This document shows positions 53,469 through 62,589 of a stretch of 64,000 nucleotides of DNA, one piece after another. The position numbers and the translations under genes were made by a program. The stretch comes from UBA1930 sp943368475 (GTDB lineage Bacteria; Bacteroidota; Bacteroidia; Chitinophagales; Chitinophagaceae), in the NCBI GenBank assembly GCA_943368475.1, contig CALRLF020000014.1:5283-69282 (forward strand). Reading direction: 5' to 3'. Each line of letters starts with the position of its first letter. Within the stretch, counting starts at the first letter, position 1. The notes below the pieces were generated by a model. The model saw only the letters and a list, made by a program, of their open reading frames with translations. It searched no databases and had not been told where the DNA came from.

Positions 53469-55691
53469 ATGAAGAAATTGTTGATTGGTTTTTGGTACAG
53501 CTTGCCTATACAATTGTTTTTACTGCACTTTCGCAGGTACCAAATTTTTTTAGTTTTTTGGTATATTTTGTTTGCTACAGTAGGTGGCAGTTTTATGGAA
53601 AGCTTTGGAGCCAGTTCTTTGTATTTAGCTCCTGAATATTACAATGAAGTAAGCTTTTTTAGTACGGCTATTGTAGGTGGTGCAATTGGTGTTTTTATTA
53701 TGAGCTGGCATATTACCACCTTTATTTTGCATAGAAAACATATTCAGTTTTTGGCAACAACGGCACAGCCTTTTTTAAAATTTTGCATTAACAATAGTAT
53801 TATTCCATTATTTTTTTTGTTGTACTATTTTTTTACAGCAATTGATTATGATGCCAATAAAGAGTTGATGAATACCTGGCAAATTGTTGTTTTAGTTGGT
53901 GGTTTTTTAGTTGGGCTTTTATTATCTATTTTAATTGCTTTTGTTTATTTTTTTGGAGCCGATAGAACCATTTACAAAAGCATGCAGTTAGACATTCATT
54001 CGGCCAATGCCAATTATAAAACTGTGGTTGAAACAAATCCTTTACCCAATGAAAAACATGAAATTAGAATTGATTGGTTTTTAAGTGCAAGATTACATTT
54101 ACGCAAACCAAGAGATATTAGGCATTATAGCCAGGCTTTTTTAGATGGCATTTTTAAGCGTCATCATTTAGTTACGGTAATTGCTTTTTTTATTGCTTTT
54201 ATTTTTTTAGTTGGCATTGGCTTTACGTCGGATAGCAGGTTGTTTCAAATACCTGCAGCTGCAAGTATCACTATATTTTTTGCATTGCTCATTGCAGTTG
54301 GTGGAGCATTTTCGGTATTTCTAAAAAGTTGGAGTATTCCATTGGTAATGCTTATTTATGTTAGTTTAAACTATCTCTACGAGCAAAATATTATCAATCC
54401 AACCAATAAAGCCTATGGCATTAATTATTGGAATAAAGAAGAACGCCCCAACTACAACAGAGAAAGTTTATTGGCATTAGCCAGCGATGAAAATATGGAA
54501 GCTGATAAAAAAGCATTCGTACAAAGGTTGAATGCTTGGAAAGCAAAACAAAAAGAAGAAAAACCAGTTTTATATATTATCAATACCAGTGGTGGTGGCG
54601 TACGTAGTGCAACATTTACCTTTAATGTTTTACAACGTTTAGATAGTTTAATGCAAGGCGATTTAATGAAAAAAACATTATTTATTAATGGAGCTTCTGG
54701 TGGGTTGTTAGGTGCTGCTTATTTTAGAGAACTCTATCATTTAAAATCAAAAAATCCAAGAATTAATTTGCAAAACAAAATCTATATCGATGATATTTCT
54801 AAAGATTTATTGAACCCCTTATTTTCTTCTTTTGTAAGCAGAGACATTATTGGGCCAGTACAAAAATTTACTGTTGGTGAGTATGAATATATAAAAGACA
54901 GGGGCTATGCATTTGAGCAAAAACTACACGACAATACCAATGGTTATTTAAATAAAAGTTTAAAAGAGTATACCGACGCAGAAAATAGAGCTTTAATACC
55001 AACCATGTTTTTTAATAGTGTGGTTAGTAGGGATGGTCGAAAAATGATTATGTGTACACAACCTGTTCGTTTTTTAATGAGACCAGCAACCGATAGTAAT
55101 AAAATTGTTGTACAAGACCCCGATGCTATTGATTTTAATAGTTTCTTTTCTAAGCAAAACAGCATCAACATTCGTATTTCCAGTGCATTAAGAATGAATG
55201 CGACTTTCCCTTATGTACTGCCCAATGTTTGGTTGCCAACCAATCCTGTTATTGATGTTATGGATGCTGGTATCAGAGATAATTTTGGACAAGAAAATAC
55301 GCTGCGTTTTATTGAAGTTTTTAAAGATTGGTTAAAAGAAAATACCAGTAAAGTAGTGATCATTCAAATACGTGATAGAAGCATTAGCGATTGGGATAAA
55401 CCTTATGAAAGTAAAACTTTGGTAAGCATGTTTACCAAACCAGCTTTTTTATTGCAGTATAATTGGTTTAAGTTGCAAGATTATTATCAAAATGGACAGT
55501 TAGAATACCTGAGTGAAAGCTATGGAAACAACATTGAAAGAATTTGCTTTCAATATGTTGCTTCAGCAAAAGATAAAGCAGCCAGTTTAAGTTTTCATTT
55601 AACAGCAAGAGAGAAAGCCGAGATTGCTGCGTCGCTAAAAAGCCAAGTAAATAATCAAGAGTTTGGTAAGCTTAAAAAAATGATGAACTAA
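53469..55691 (+). CDS. membrane-anchored patatin-like phospholipase
   Basis: A 740-residue protein. Residues 1-310 hold about seven transmembrane helices in three groups (20-45, 65-85, 108-162, 234-302). The patatin domain runs from about 365 to 640: oxyanion loop NTSGGGVRSA (372-381), nucleophile GASGG with S410 and catalytic aspartate in DAGIRDNFG (D599). The Ser-Asp dyad is complete, so it can hydrolyse lipids, probably at the cytoplasmic face. An N-terminal multi-pass region is unusual for patatins. Lies 14 bases after the DUF1003 gene. Confidence 0.87.
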   Translation: MKKLLIGFWYSLPIQLFLLHFRRYQIFLVFWYILFATVGGSFMESFGASSLYLAPEYYNEVSFFSTAIVGGAIGVFIMSWHITTFILHRKHIQFLATTAQPFLKFCINNSIIPLFFLLYYFFTAIDYDANKELMNTWQIVVLVGGFLVGLLLSILIAFVYFFGADRTIYKSMQLDIHSANANYKTVVETNPLPNEKHEIRIDWFLSARLHLRKPRDIRHYSQAFLDGIFKRHHLVTVIAFFIAFIFLVGIGFTSDSRLFQIPAAASITIFFALLIAVGGAFSVFLKSWSIPLVMLIYVSLNYLYEQNIINPTNKAYGINYWNKEERPNYNRESLLALASDENMEADKKAFVQRLNAWKAKQKEEKPVLYIINTSGGGVRSATFTFNVLQRLDSLMQGDLMKKTLFINGASGGLLGAAYFRELYHLKSKNPRINLQNKIYIDDISKDLLNPLFSSFVSRDIIGPVQKFTVGEYEYIKDRGYAFEQKLHDNTNGYLNKSLKEYTDAENRALIPTMFFNSVVSRDGRKMIMCTQPVRFLMRPATDSNKIVVQDPDAIDFNSFFSKQNSINIRISSALRMNATFPYVLPNVWLPTNPVIDVMDAGIRDNFGQENTLRFIEVFKDWLKENTSKVVIIQIRDRSISDWDKPYESKTLVSMFTKPAFLLQYNWFKLQDYYQNGQLEYLSESYGNNIERICFQYVASAKDKAASLSFHLTAREKAEIAASLKSQVNNQEFGKLKKMMN

Positions 55692-55722
55692 TTTTTCCTT
55701 AATTTTAGAAAAATGATTTTCT

Positions 55723-55962
55723 ATGAACGCTACTAAAAAGAATGAGATATTACAAACTTTAGCGGCCACAAACGATGATTCGTTAATAGAAGAAGTATAT
55801 CAATTAATTCATCCAGAATATCAAGTCGAACAAATTAATATGGAGACTTTACCGGTAGACCTTCAAGGCAAAATACAGAACGCTTTAGAAGATTATAAAG
55901 CTGGTAGATACATAACCCAAGAGCAAATGAAACAAAAGGTTGACCAATGGCTTACAAAATAG
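55723..55962 (+). CDS. antitoxin of a ParE-type pair
   Basis: A 79-residue acidic protein with NDDSLIEEVYQLIHPEYQ and QGKIQNALEDYKAGRYITQEQMKQKVDQWL, the small-helical form found before RelE/ParE toxins in Bacteroidota. It overlaps the toxin start by 16 bases. No DNA-binding motif was clear. Confidence 0.75.
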   Translation: MNATKKNEILQTLAATNDDSLIEEVYQLIHPEYQVEQINMETLPVDLQGKIQNALEDYKAGRYITQEQMKQKVDQWLTK

Positions 55963-56246
55963 TTTGGAGTGCTGAAGCTGAAAATGATTTCCTTTCGATT
56001 TTCAACTATTTAAAAGAAAACTGGTCGATATTATCAGCCCAAAAGTTTGCTGAGCATACATTTAAACGATTGGATAAAATAGCTGCTACCAATTATTATA
56101 AGCCAAGATCAACATCTAAATCTGCTATTCAAATAATTAAGTTGGATAAAAAGAATGTTCTGTTTTTTACAATAGATCAAGATTTTATGGTATTGCTAAG
56201 TATTTATCCTTACAAAAAAGACATTACAAAAAGTAAATACTATTAA
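55947..56246 (+). CDS. RelE/ParE-family toxin
   Basis: A 99-residue basic protein with YKIVWSAEAENDFLSIFNYL and LSAQKFAEHTFKRLDKIA, then VLFFTIDQDFMVLLSIYPYKKD, the standard ParE fold. ParE toxins poison gyrase; RelE toxins cut mRNA; the choice is not certain here. It overlaps the antitoxin gene and its stop overlaps the diacylglycerol-kinase-like gene (convergent, 4 bases). Confidence 0.82.
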   Translation: MAYKIVWSAEAENDFLSIFNYLKENWSILSAQKFAEHTFKRLDKIAATNYYKPRSTSKSAIQIIKLDKKNVLFFTIDQDFMVLLSIYPYKKDITKSKYY

Positions 56247-57142
56247 CCTGTAATCAATTTAAAACAATCCTTTAAAATTTGTATATCAAACGAATCGAAA
56301 GTTTCTTTTGGCTCTCCGTCTATATGAAAAGGAGCATGCTTTAAATTATTTATTTTAAGCGATGGTGTTTGAAAGTAGAGTATATTTTTTTGGGTAACAT
56401 CATCTACCAATTGCTGTAATTTATTATTGCCTCTTATTTGTCTAAGTACTGCAAAAGGTAATTTTGCTTTGTTCATTTTTTGAACAATTACAATGTCTAA
56501 TAATCCATCGTTTAAGCTTGCATGTGGTGCAATGGTAACATTGTTGCCAAACTGGTTACTATTGGCAATGCTTATAAAAAACGCATCAGTATAAAAAGAA
56601 AAATCATCAATAATAATTTCAAATTGATAAGGCTGAGCCTTAAAAAAATGAATTAAACTTTGGGTGGTATAGGTAAGCAATCCCCTGCTTGCCTTGGTGC
56701 TAAATTCATGAGCCACTTTTGCATCGAACCCAATACCACTAAGCATACAAGAGAATTGACCATTTATTAAAAAAGCATCAGTTGGCTGAGCTGCACCAGT
56801 AAAAATTAATGCCAATGCTGCAGCAGGCTTCATGGGTATATTGGCTGCTCTTGCCAATCCATTACCACTGCCAACAGGTATAATACCAAACTGTACAGGC
56901 ATGTCGTATAAACTGTTTACCAATTGGTTTACAGTACCATCTCCACCAACCATTACTACATCTGTAAAATGTTCGGCAAGAATTCTTTCTTTTAAAAAAT
57001 TATAATTCCCTTGAGCATTGGTAGCAATAATTTCAAAGGGAATACTGTTAGCGGTATTTTCTTTTTCTATCAAGGCTTTAATGCCTTCTTTTTTTGCTGT
57101 ACCCGAAATAGGATTAATCAGGTACGCTATCTTTCTACTCAT
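56243..57142 (-). CDS. diacylglycerol kinase-family lipid kinase (YegS/BmrU-like)
   Basis: A 299-residue cytoplasmic lipid kinase. VVMVGGDGTVNQLVNSLYD is the nucleotide motif, GIIPVGSGNGLARAANIP the lipid-binding loop, and NNVTIAPHASLNDGLLDIVIVQ the second domain. It phosphorylates a lipid such as diacylglycerol. Full length. Confidence 0.9.
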   Translation of the reverse strand: MSRKIAYLINPISGTAKKEGIKALIEKENTANSIPFEIIATNAQGNYNFLKERILAEHFTDVVMVGGDGTVNQLVNSLYDMPVQFGIIPVGSGNGLARAANIPMKPAAALALIFTGAAQPTDAFLINGQFSCMLSGIGFDAKVAHEFSTKASRGLLTYTTQSLIHFFKAQPYQFEIIIDDFSFYTDAFFISIANSNQFGNNVTIAPHASLNDGLLDIVIVQKMNKAKLPFAVLRQIRGNNKLQQLVDDVTQKNILYFQTPSLKINNLKHAPFHIDGEPKETFDSFDIQILKDCFKLITG

Positions 57143-57152
57143 AATCTACCAT

Positions 57153-57584
57153 TTATTTTATCGCAACCTTACAAAGTAAAACTCTTCTAACCCTTACAGT
57201 TGCAGCTTCATTGGGATCTGCTGGTGTAGCTATTGTATATAATTTATAGGTTTTACCTTTTTCTGTTTTACTAAAAATTTCTTTTAAATCTGCATCAGTT
57301 TTACCAACCATTCTGCCAGTAAAAGCAATTTGCAAATCTTCGTCAGCATCTGTCATCAACATATATTTTCTTATCCAAGTAGTTTCATTTTTAGCATTCG
57401 AATTAATAATGCTGAATTTACCTTCATTCTTTTTACTTAATAAACTAATTGAAACAGTATCATTATTACCATCTAATGATGCCTTTACGCTACTACCTTG
57501 AGCATAAATTAGTACAGGAACTTTTTCTTGTGCAACACATGCTAAAGAAACAAACATGCATAAAAGCAATACAATTTTTTTCAT
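57153..57584 (-). CDS. small secreted protein, function unknown
   Basis: A 143-residue protein, start placed at MKKIVLLLCMFVSLACVAQ (ATG 57584) because the seven residues before it break the signal peptide. The mature protein is beta-rich, with VSISLLSKKNEGKFSIIN and IAFTGRMVGKTDADLKEIFSK. No family recognised. The gap to the kinase gene is 10 bases. Confidence 0.65.
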   Translation of the reverse strand: MKKIVLLLCMFVSLACVAQEKVPVLIYAQGSSVKASLDGNNDTVSISLLSKKNEGKFSIINSNAKNETTWIRKYMLMTDADEDLQIAFTGRMVGKTDADLKEIFSKTEKGKTYKLYTIATPADPNEAATVRVRRVLLCKVAIK

Positions 57585-57659
57585 AAATAATAAAGTATTT
57601 GGCAAAGCTATACAAATACATTGCCATACTGTGTTACAATAAAATTCTTTAAAGAAGTA

Positions 57660-58709
57660 TTACCATTTTAGTAAGGCACTTGCCCAAGTAAAACCACTAC
57701 CAAATGCTGCAAGGCAAACCAAATCTCCATCTTTTATTTTACCAGCCTCCCAAGCTTCACACAATGCAATAGGCACACTTGCAGCTGTGGTGTTGCCATA
57801 TTTTTGAATATTGTTGTGTACTTGATCATCTCTCAATTGTAGCTTTTGTTGTACAAATTGGGCAATACGCAAATTGGCCTGGTGCGGTATTAGCATATTT
57901 AAATCTGCAACAGTTAACCCATTTGCAGTTAACGACTCTACAATTACTTCAGGAAATTTTACAATGGCTTTTTTAAACACACTCGGGCCATCCATAAACG
58001 GATAAATCTGTCCATCATCAATCATCGCATGACTAAAAAACATTTGCCCAATTTCAGCATCATCAAAGCTGGCATATTTTTCTTCTTTCCAATGATTGGC
58101 ATGTGTACCAGGATTGTACATGGCCAATATTTCAGCACTATCGCCATCGCTGTGTAAATGTGTACTTAAAATACCTTTATTGGCATCATCTGTTGGTTGT
58201 AAAATAACAGCACCAGCACCATCACCAAAAATGACACTCACATTACGTCCTCTCGTTGTAAAATCTAAACCAAAACTGTGTTTTTCACTACCAATTACCA
58301 ATATGTTTTTGTACATACCAGTTTTAATAAATTGATCAGCAACACTTAATGCATACACAAATCCACTACACTGGTTACGAATATCCAATGCACCAATTTC
58401 TTTCATTTTCATGGCACGTTGTACCAACACACCACAACCAGGAAAATAATAATCGGGAGAAAGGGTTGCAAAAATTATAAAGTCAACATCTTGTGCAGTA
58501 ATGCCAGCTCTTTCAATAGCAATGGTAGCAGCTTCTACAGCCATTGTAGTGGTGGTTTCTTCAGTACGGTGAGCGTATCTACGTTCTTTAATACCAGTAC
58601 GTTCTTGTATCCACTCATCGCTGGTTTCCATATACTTCAATAAATCATTATTGGTAACTACATTTTCAGGCACATATTTACCAATACCAGCTATTTTACT
58701 TCTAGGCAT
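57660..58709 (-). CDS. fabH: 3-oxoacyl-ACP synthase III (FabH-like)
   Basis: Starts fatty-acid synthesis by joining acetyl-CoA to malonyl-ACP. The 349-residue protein has SKIAGIGKYVPENVVTN, DEWIQERTGIKERRYA, catalytic C114 in IRNQCSGFVYA, catalytic His in MLIPHQANLRIAQF and Asn in KYGNTTAASVPIAL. An extra loop near GTHANHWKEEKYASF is larger than in E. coli FabH. It is not beside plsX or rpmF, so it may be a second FabH or branched-chain specific. ATG at 58709 chosen over an upstream in-frame start. Confidence 0.9.
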   Translation of the reverse strand: MPRSKIAGIGKYVPENVVTNNDLLKYMETSDEWIQERTGIKERRYAHRTEETTTTMAVEAATIAIERAGITAQDVDFIIFATLSPDYYFPGCGVLVQRAMKMKEIGALDIRNQCSGFVYALSVADQFIKTGMYKNILVIGSEKHSFGLDFTTRGRNVSVIFGDGAGAVILQPTDDANKGILSTHLHSDGDSAEILAMYNPGTHANHWKEEKYASFDDAEIGQMFFSHAMIDDGQIYPFMDGPSVFKKAIVKFPEVIVESLTANGLTVADLNMLIPHQANLRIAQFVQQKLQLRDDQVHNNIQKYGNTTAASVPIALCEAWEAGKIKDGDLVCLAAFGSGFTWASALLKW

Positions 58710-58792
58710 ATCAATCGTTTTTAGTAAGGCAAAGTAAGGATATTTATTTGTTTTGAAACAGGGGCTATAAACTGTAGTACAATATTCAACAA

Positions 58793-58984
58793 ATGTTCCC
58801 TGCCCGTCTTCAATTTTTTGTAGCCAACACACAAACCTATCAACAAAAAGATTTACGCCTAAGCAGGGCAGCCAATGGGCAACAGAATAAGCTTCAACAA
58901 TACATTCACATAATAGCAGCTTTTCTTTATTGCTTATTACTTATTTTCGGTTGGTATAAATTACAATATGCAAATATCACTTAA
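58793..58984 (+). CDS. possible small membrane protein of an ABC transporter
   Basis: A 63-residue frame with one predicted helix (IHIIAAFLYCLLLIFGWYKLQY) near its end, overlapping the ATPase start by 17 bases and divergent from fabH. The N-terminal 35 residues are basic. Overlap with the transporter suggests a partner, but the frame may be chance. Confidence 0.4.
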   Translation: MFPARLQFFVANTQTYQQKDLRLSRAANGQQNKLQQYIHIIAAFLYCLLLIFGWYKLQYANIT

Positions 58985-59615
58985 CAAGGTTATACCCATT
59001 CCATTAAAAGATAAAATTGTGCAACGCAGCTCCGATGTATGGAACACAACACAACAGTTTTCATCTGGCGAATGGACTAAAATAAAAGCTCCAAGTGGTA
59101 CAGGTAAAACCACATTAACCAATATTGTTTATAAACTTCGTTTCGATTTCGAAGGAACTGTTTTGTGGGATAATGTTTCAACTGCAACAATCGATGGAGA
59201 TGCATTGGCAAAAATTCGTCAGCAAAAATTAAGTGTTATTTTTCAAGACTTGCGTTTGTTTGCCAATCTTACTGCTAAAGAAAATATTGAATTGAATCGG
59301 GTATTGCAAGAACCTTATTACGATGCAACTGTAATCGAAAAAATGGCCGAACAATTGGGTATAAAACATATTCTTAACCAACGAGCAGGACTTTGCAGTT
59401 ATGGAGAGCAACAACGCATCGCCATTATCAGAGCATTGGTACAACCTTTCGAGTTTTTATTAATGGATGAACCTTTTAGCCATTTAGATAAAGCCAATAC
59501 TGCGATTGCTGCTGCTTTAATTGCTGAAGAATGTACCAAACGAAAAGCTGGTTTTATTTTAACTGATTTAGATGACGATGATCATTTTGAATATAGTAGA
59601 AAACTGAGCTTGTGA
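58968..59615 (+). CDS. ABC transporter ATP-binding protein with altered switch region
   Basis: A 215-residue ATPase. Walker A is APSGTGKTT (41-49), Q-loop IFQDLRLF (Q93), signature CSYGEQQR (143-150), Walker B FLLMDEP (163-169) and D-loop SHLD. The signature differs from LSGGQ, and the expected H-loop histidine after Walker B is absent (FILTDLDDDD). It is still LolD/FtsE-like in size. It pairs with the FtsX-like permease 127 bases downstream, separated by a repeat. Substrate unknown. Confidence 0.86.
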   Translation: MQISLNKVIPIPLKDKIVQRSSDVWNTTQQFSSGEWTKIKAPSGTGKTTLTNIVYKLRFDFEGTVLWDNVSTATIDGDALAKIRQQKLSVIFQDLRLFANLTAKENIELNRVLQEPYYDATVIEKMAEQLGIKHILNQRAGLCSYGEQQRIAIIRALVQPFEFLLMDEPFSHLDKANTAIAAALIAEECTKRKAGFILTDLDDDDHFEYSRKLSL

Positions 59616-59621
59616 TACTTA

Positions 59622-59722
59622 ACCACTGAGTAACAGAGTTAAGGAGTTACACTGAGTTTTTAAAGTAGAAGCTTTGTAACAATTCCTCTGTGCTAACTCT
59701 GTTTTCTTTGTGCCTCTGTGGT
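59622..59722. repeat. CACAGAG / CTTTGTG interspersed repeat element, palindromic form
   Basis: Runs ACCACTGAGTAACAGAGTT ... CTAACTCTGTTTTCTTTG ... CTCTGTGGT, with inverted ends. It fills the gap between the ATPase and permease genes and could fold into a long hairpin. Best-preserved copy in the window. Confidence 0.75.
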
Positions 59723-59742
59723 AAAAAAATAAAAATATTAAA

Positions 59743-60936
59743 ATGTTATTTACGCTTTTAAAAAAGATTATTAAAACTTCTGCAGGACGAACCCGTTTTG
59801 TATTAGCATTTGTTGGGTTAAGTATAGCATTATTACTCATACTTTCTGCTATACAATTACAAGCTAATTACAACGATTTGTTAAATGGAAAAACCAATCA
59901 AGATAGTACCGCTAATTTTTTGGTGATTAATAAAGAAGTCAACAATTCAACATTAAATGCAACTACATTAAGCGATGAAACCTTAACCGATTTACAAAAA
60001 CAACCTTTTGTAGAAGCTGTTGGCAATATCAGCCCTGGAAGGTATAAAGCATCAATAGAAAGTTTGATTAAAGCCTTTCCTTTTTACACAGATATTGCTT
60101 TTGAAAGTGTTGGCGACGCTTTTATTGATGTGAATAATAAAGATTGGCAATGGGACGAAAACTCCAATTTTATTCCAATGATTATTCCAAATATGTTTTT
60201 AGATATTTATAATTTTCAGTTCTCCGTTTCGCAAGGGTATCCTCAAATAACACCCGATGCTTTAAAGATGTTATCGTTTAAGGTAAACCTGTACAACGGG
60301 TTTGGTCAGGTGCAAAGCTACACAGGTCGTATAGTGGGTTTCAGTGACAGAATTTCTAGTGTATTGGTACCACAAAGTTTTATGGACTGGGCAAATCAAA
60401 AATTTGGCAATCAACAAAGCAGCAAACCTAGCAGGGTTGTTATTAGAACAAAAGATCCCGGTAATCCGGGATTGGTAAATTATTTAAAACAAAAAGGTCT
60501 AACAACCGATGCTGATAAAACACGTTTCAGCAAATACCGTAAAATTGTAGAGGTTGTTGTAAATGTAAGTTGGGTAACAGGTGCAGTAATGTTGTTATTT
60601 GCTCTGTTGGTGTTTACTTTATTTATTCAGCTCACCATTGCATCTTGCAAAGAAGAAATTCAGTTACTCATTACTTTAGGGGCATCTCCCAACCAGTTGA
60701 GAAAATTTTTAATGAAACAATTTTTCCCACCCAATATTATTATTGTTGCTTTCACCTTAGTTACAATTTCTATTATTCAATATTTTTTGTGCAATTATGT
60801 AAAGCAACAAAACATCTTTTTAAACAACTTCATTTCAGTTTATACTGTTGCAGCATCGATAGCGGTATTAATGGTTTTGTGGCTGGTTAATTTGGGTACT
60901 ATAAAAAAATACATCAATAGTAAAAAGGTTAATTAG
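59743..60936 (+). CDS. FtsX-like ABC permease
   Basis: A 397-residue membrane protein: helix 1 at about 20-42 (FVLAFVGLSIALLLILSAIQL), a large periplasmic domain (45-265), then three helices (VTGAVMLLFALLVFTLFIQL, PPNIIIVAFTLVTISIIQYF and VYTVAASIAVLMVLWLVNL). The cytoplasmic loop LLITLGASPNQLRKFLMKQFF is FtsX-typical (LGAS coupling helix). This four-helix plan is the MacB/LolC/FtsX type, working with the ATPase before it. Confidence 0.86.
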   Translation: MLFTLLKKIIKTSAGRTRFVLAFVGLSIALLLILSAIQLQANYNDLLNGKTNQDSTANFLVINKEVNNSTLNATTLSDETLTDLQKQPFVEAVGNISPGRYKASIESLIKAFPFYTDIAFESVGDAFIDVNNKDWQWDENSNFIPMIIPNMFLDIYNFQFSVSQGYPQITPDALKMLSFKVNLYNGFGQVQSYTGRIVGFSDRISSVLVPQSFMDWANQKFGNQQSSKPSRVVIRTKDPGNPGLVNYLKQKGLTTDADKTRFSKYRKIVEVVVNVSWVTGAVMLLFALLVFTLFIQLTIASCKEEIQLLITLGASPNQLRKFLMKQFFPPNIIIVAFTLVTISIIQYFLCNYVKQQNIFLNNFISVYTVAASIAVLMVLWLVNLGTIKKYINSKKVN

Positions 60937-61037
60937 GTATTGCATTCAATCTTTCAACAAGCTTTATTAACGGCTGTTAATAATAAAATAATACATTAAA
61001 TATGGATTGATACGTAACTTAGGAAAACCTAAAAAAT

Positions 61038-61511
61038 ATGCGTTGGAGAAAGTTTAACGGAGAATCCATTAATCTGCCAATTAAAGAGGCAGTAGCCGAA
61101 GCAATTAAAAAGGAAACAGAAAAGGGCATTCGCCTAAAAGTTTGTATTGGCACCGATAGCCAGGTAAAAGGCTCAGACACAGAGTTTGCCACAGTTATTG
61201 TTTTTTTAAGAGAACACAGTGGTGGCTTCATGTACATTCACAACGATAAAACAAAACAACGTTACCACATTAAAGAAAGAATGTTGGTAGAAGTAGCTAA
61301 AAGCATTGAAATTGCTTACGAGCTATGTGATTTGTTTATTGAGTTTGGTGTCGAAATGGAAGTACATGCCGATATCAATACAAATCCAAACTTTAAAAGC
61401 AACGATGCTTTAAAAGAAGCAATGGGTTATATTCTAGGAATGGGTTTTGCATTTAAAGCCAAGCCAGAAGCTTTTGCAAGTAGTTGCTGTGCCGATAAAA
61501 TTTGTAATTAA
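61038..61511 (+). CDS. YkuK-family (DUF458) RNase-H-like protein
   Basis: A 157-residue cytoplasmic protein with CIGTDSQVKGSDTEFATVIVF (D of an RNase-H-like strand), VEMEVHADINTNPNFKS and ILGMGFAFKAKPEAFASS, the known YkuK signature. Its enzymatic role is not proved in the family. Full length. Confidence 0.85.
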   Translation: MRWRKFNGESINLPIKEAVAEAIKKETEKGIRLKVCIGTDSQVKGSDTEFATVIVFLREHSGGFMYIHNDKTKQRYHIKERMLVEVAKSIEIAYELCDLFIEFGVEMEVHADINTNPNFKSNDALKEAMGYILGMGFAFKAKPEAFASSCCADKICN

Positions 61512-61687
61512 AAGATTTTCTTTTTTTTACTAGTTGAAGATGAGGGCTTTCCCTTGTCTAAGCACTTGTCTCCCTATATAAAGCCATTTTTTAGGTTCAA
61601 TCTAACAACAATCATATTTAAGGCTGCTAAGCGTCATGTTTTAGTGTTTATACATTATGGATTTTTGTATTGCAAAAAACAAAAGCC

Positions 61688-62527
61688 ATGAAAACAATTA
61701 TAGTTCCTGTCGACTTTTCTGATACTGCATATAATGCTGCAGTGTATGCTATTCGGTTAGCTAGGCAGGTTTCAGCTAATAAAGTTGTATTATATCATGC
61801 ATATGAATTACCAGTTGTGGCCGATGGAGGATTGGCAATTCCTTTAATGGTAAGTGTAGATGATGTAAAAAGAAACAGTACAGAAGCATTACATAACTTG
61901 TTGGAAAAATTAAAAAGCCACATCGATTATTTCCCTTTTGATGTAGAAATACATAATAGCTACAATGCAGTAATCACTGGTATTACAGAAACTGCTAAAC
62001 AGTTAAAAGCCGATTTAATTGTAATGGGCATTACAGGTGGCAATGCTGTAGAAGAAGTGTTGGTTGGCAGCAATACAATAGATGTTGCAAAGCACACTAA
62101 AATTCCTGTGGTTATTGTTCCGCCAAAAGCTGTGTTCAATCCTATACGTAATGTGTTATTATCCTGTAATCTAGAACATATTTATGAAATAACACCTGTT
62201 GAATTGATTACTAAATTTTTAGACAACACCAAGGCCACTTTACAAATTTTGCATGTAGAACCAGATCCATCAGTAGCCGATTTTTCAGGTACTTATTTTG
62301 AAAGTATGCCTTTAAATACACTTTTCGAAGGGTACGAACCCAAATATCATTTTGTACACAATAGCAATTTTATAGATGGGGTTAATGAATTTACGGATTC
62401 CAATTCCATTGATATACTTATTGTTGTTCCACAAAAACATGGCCTCTTCGATAGCTTGTTTAATAAGAGCCACACAAAAATGATGGCTTTTCATAGTCAT
62501 GTGCCACTACTAATTGCACATGAATAG
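61688..62527 (+). CDS. tandem universal stress protein
   Basis: A 279-residue cytoplasmic protein of two UspA domains. Domain one (1-145) holds IIVPVDFSDTAYNAAVYAI and IVMGITGGNAVEEVLVGSNTIDVA, the GxxGxxxxxxxGS nucleotide motif. Domain two (150-279) begins IRNVLLSCNLEHIYE and lacks the complete glycine motif, ending HSHVPLLIAHE. Stress-survival role by family. ATG at 61688 chosen over an in-frame TTG. Confidence 0.88.
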   Translation: MKTIIVPVDFSDTAYNAAVYAIRLARQVSANKVVLYHAYELPVVADGGLAIPLMVSVDDVKRNSTEALHNLLEKLKSHIDYFPFDVEIHNSYNAVITGITETAKQLKADLIVMGITGGNAVEEVLVGSNTIDVAKHTKIPVVIVPPKAVFNPIRNVLLSCNLEHIYEITPVELITKFLDNTKATLQILHVEPDPSVADFSGTYFESMPLNTLFEGYEPKYHFVHNSNFIDGVNEFTDSNSIDILIVVPQKHGLFDSLFNKSHTKMMAFHSHVPLLIAHE

Positions 62528-62554
62528 TTTTTCTAATTAGGTACTAAGCGTAAA

Positions 62555-62589
62555 CAATTAGCCCTCAATATTCTTATTGGGGGCAATTG
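62555..62589 (+). terminator. hairpin after the universal stress protein gene
   Basis: CAATTAGCCCTCAATA (62555-62570) and TATTGGGGGCAATTG (62575-62589) pair with a bulged A and one wobble around a 4-base loop, followed by TGTTGT. Stem is strong but the U-tract is weak. Confidence 0.6.
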
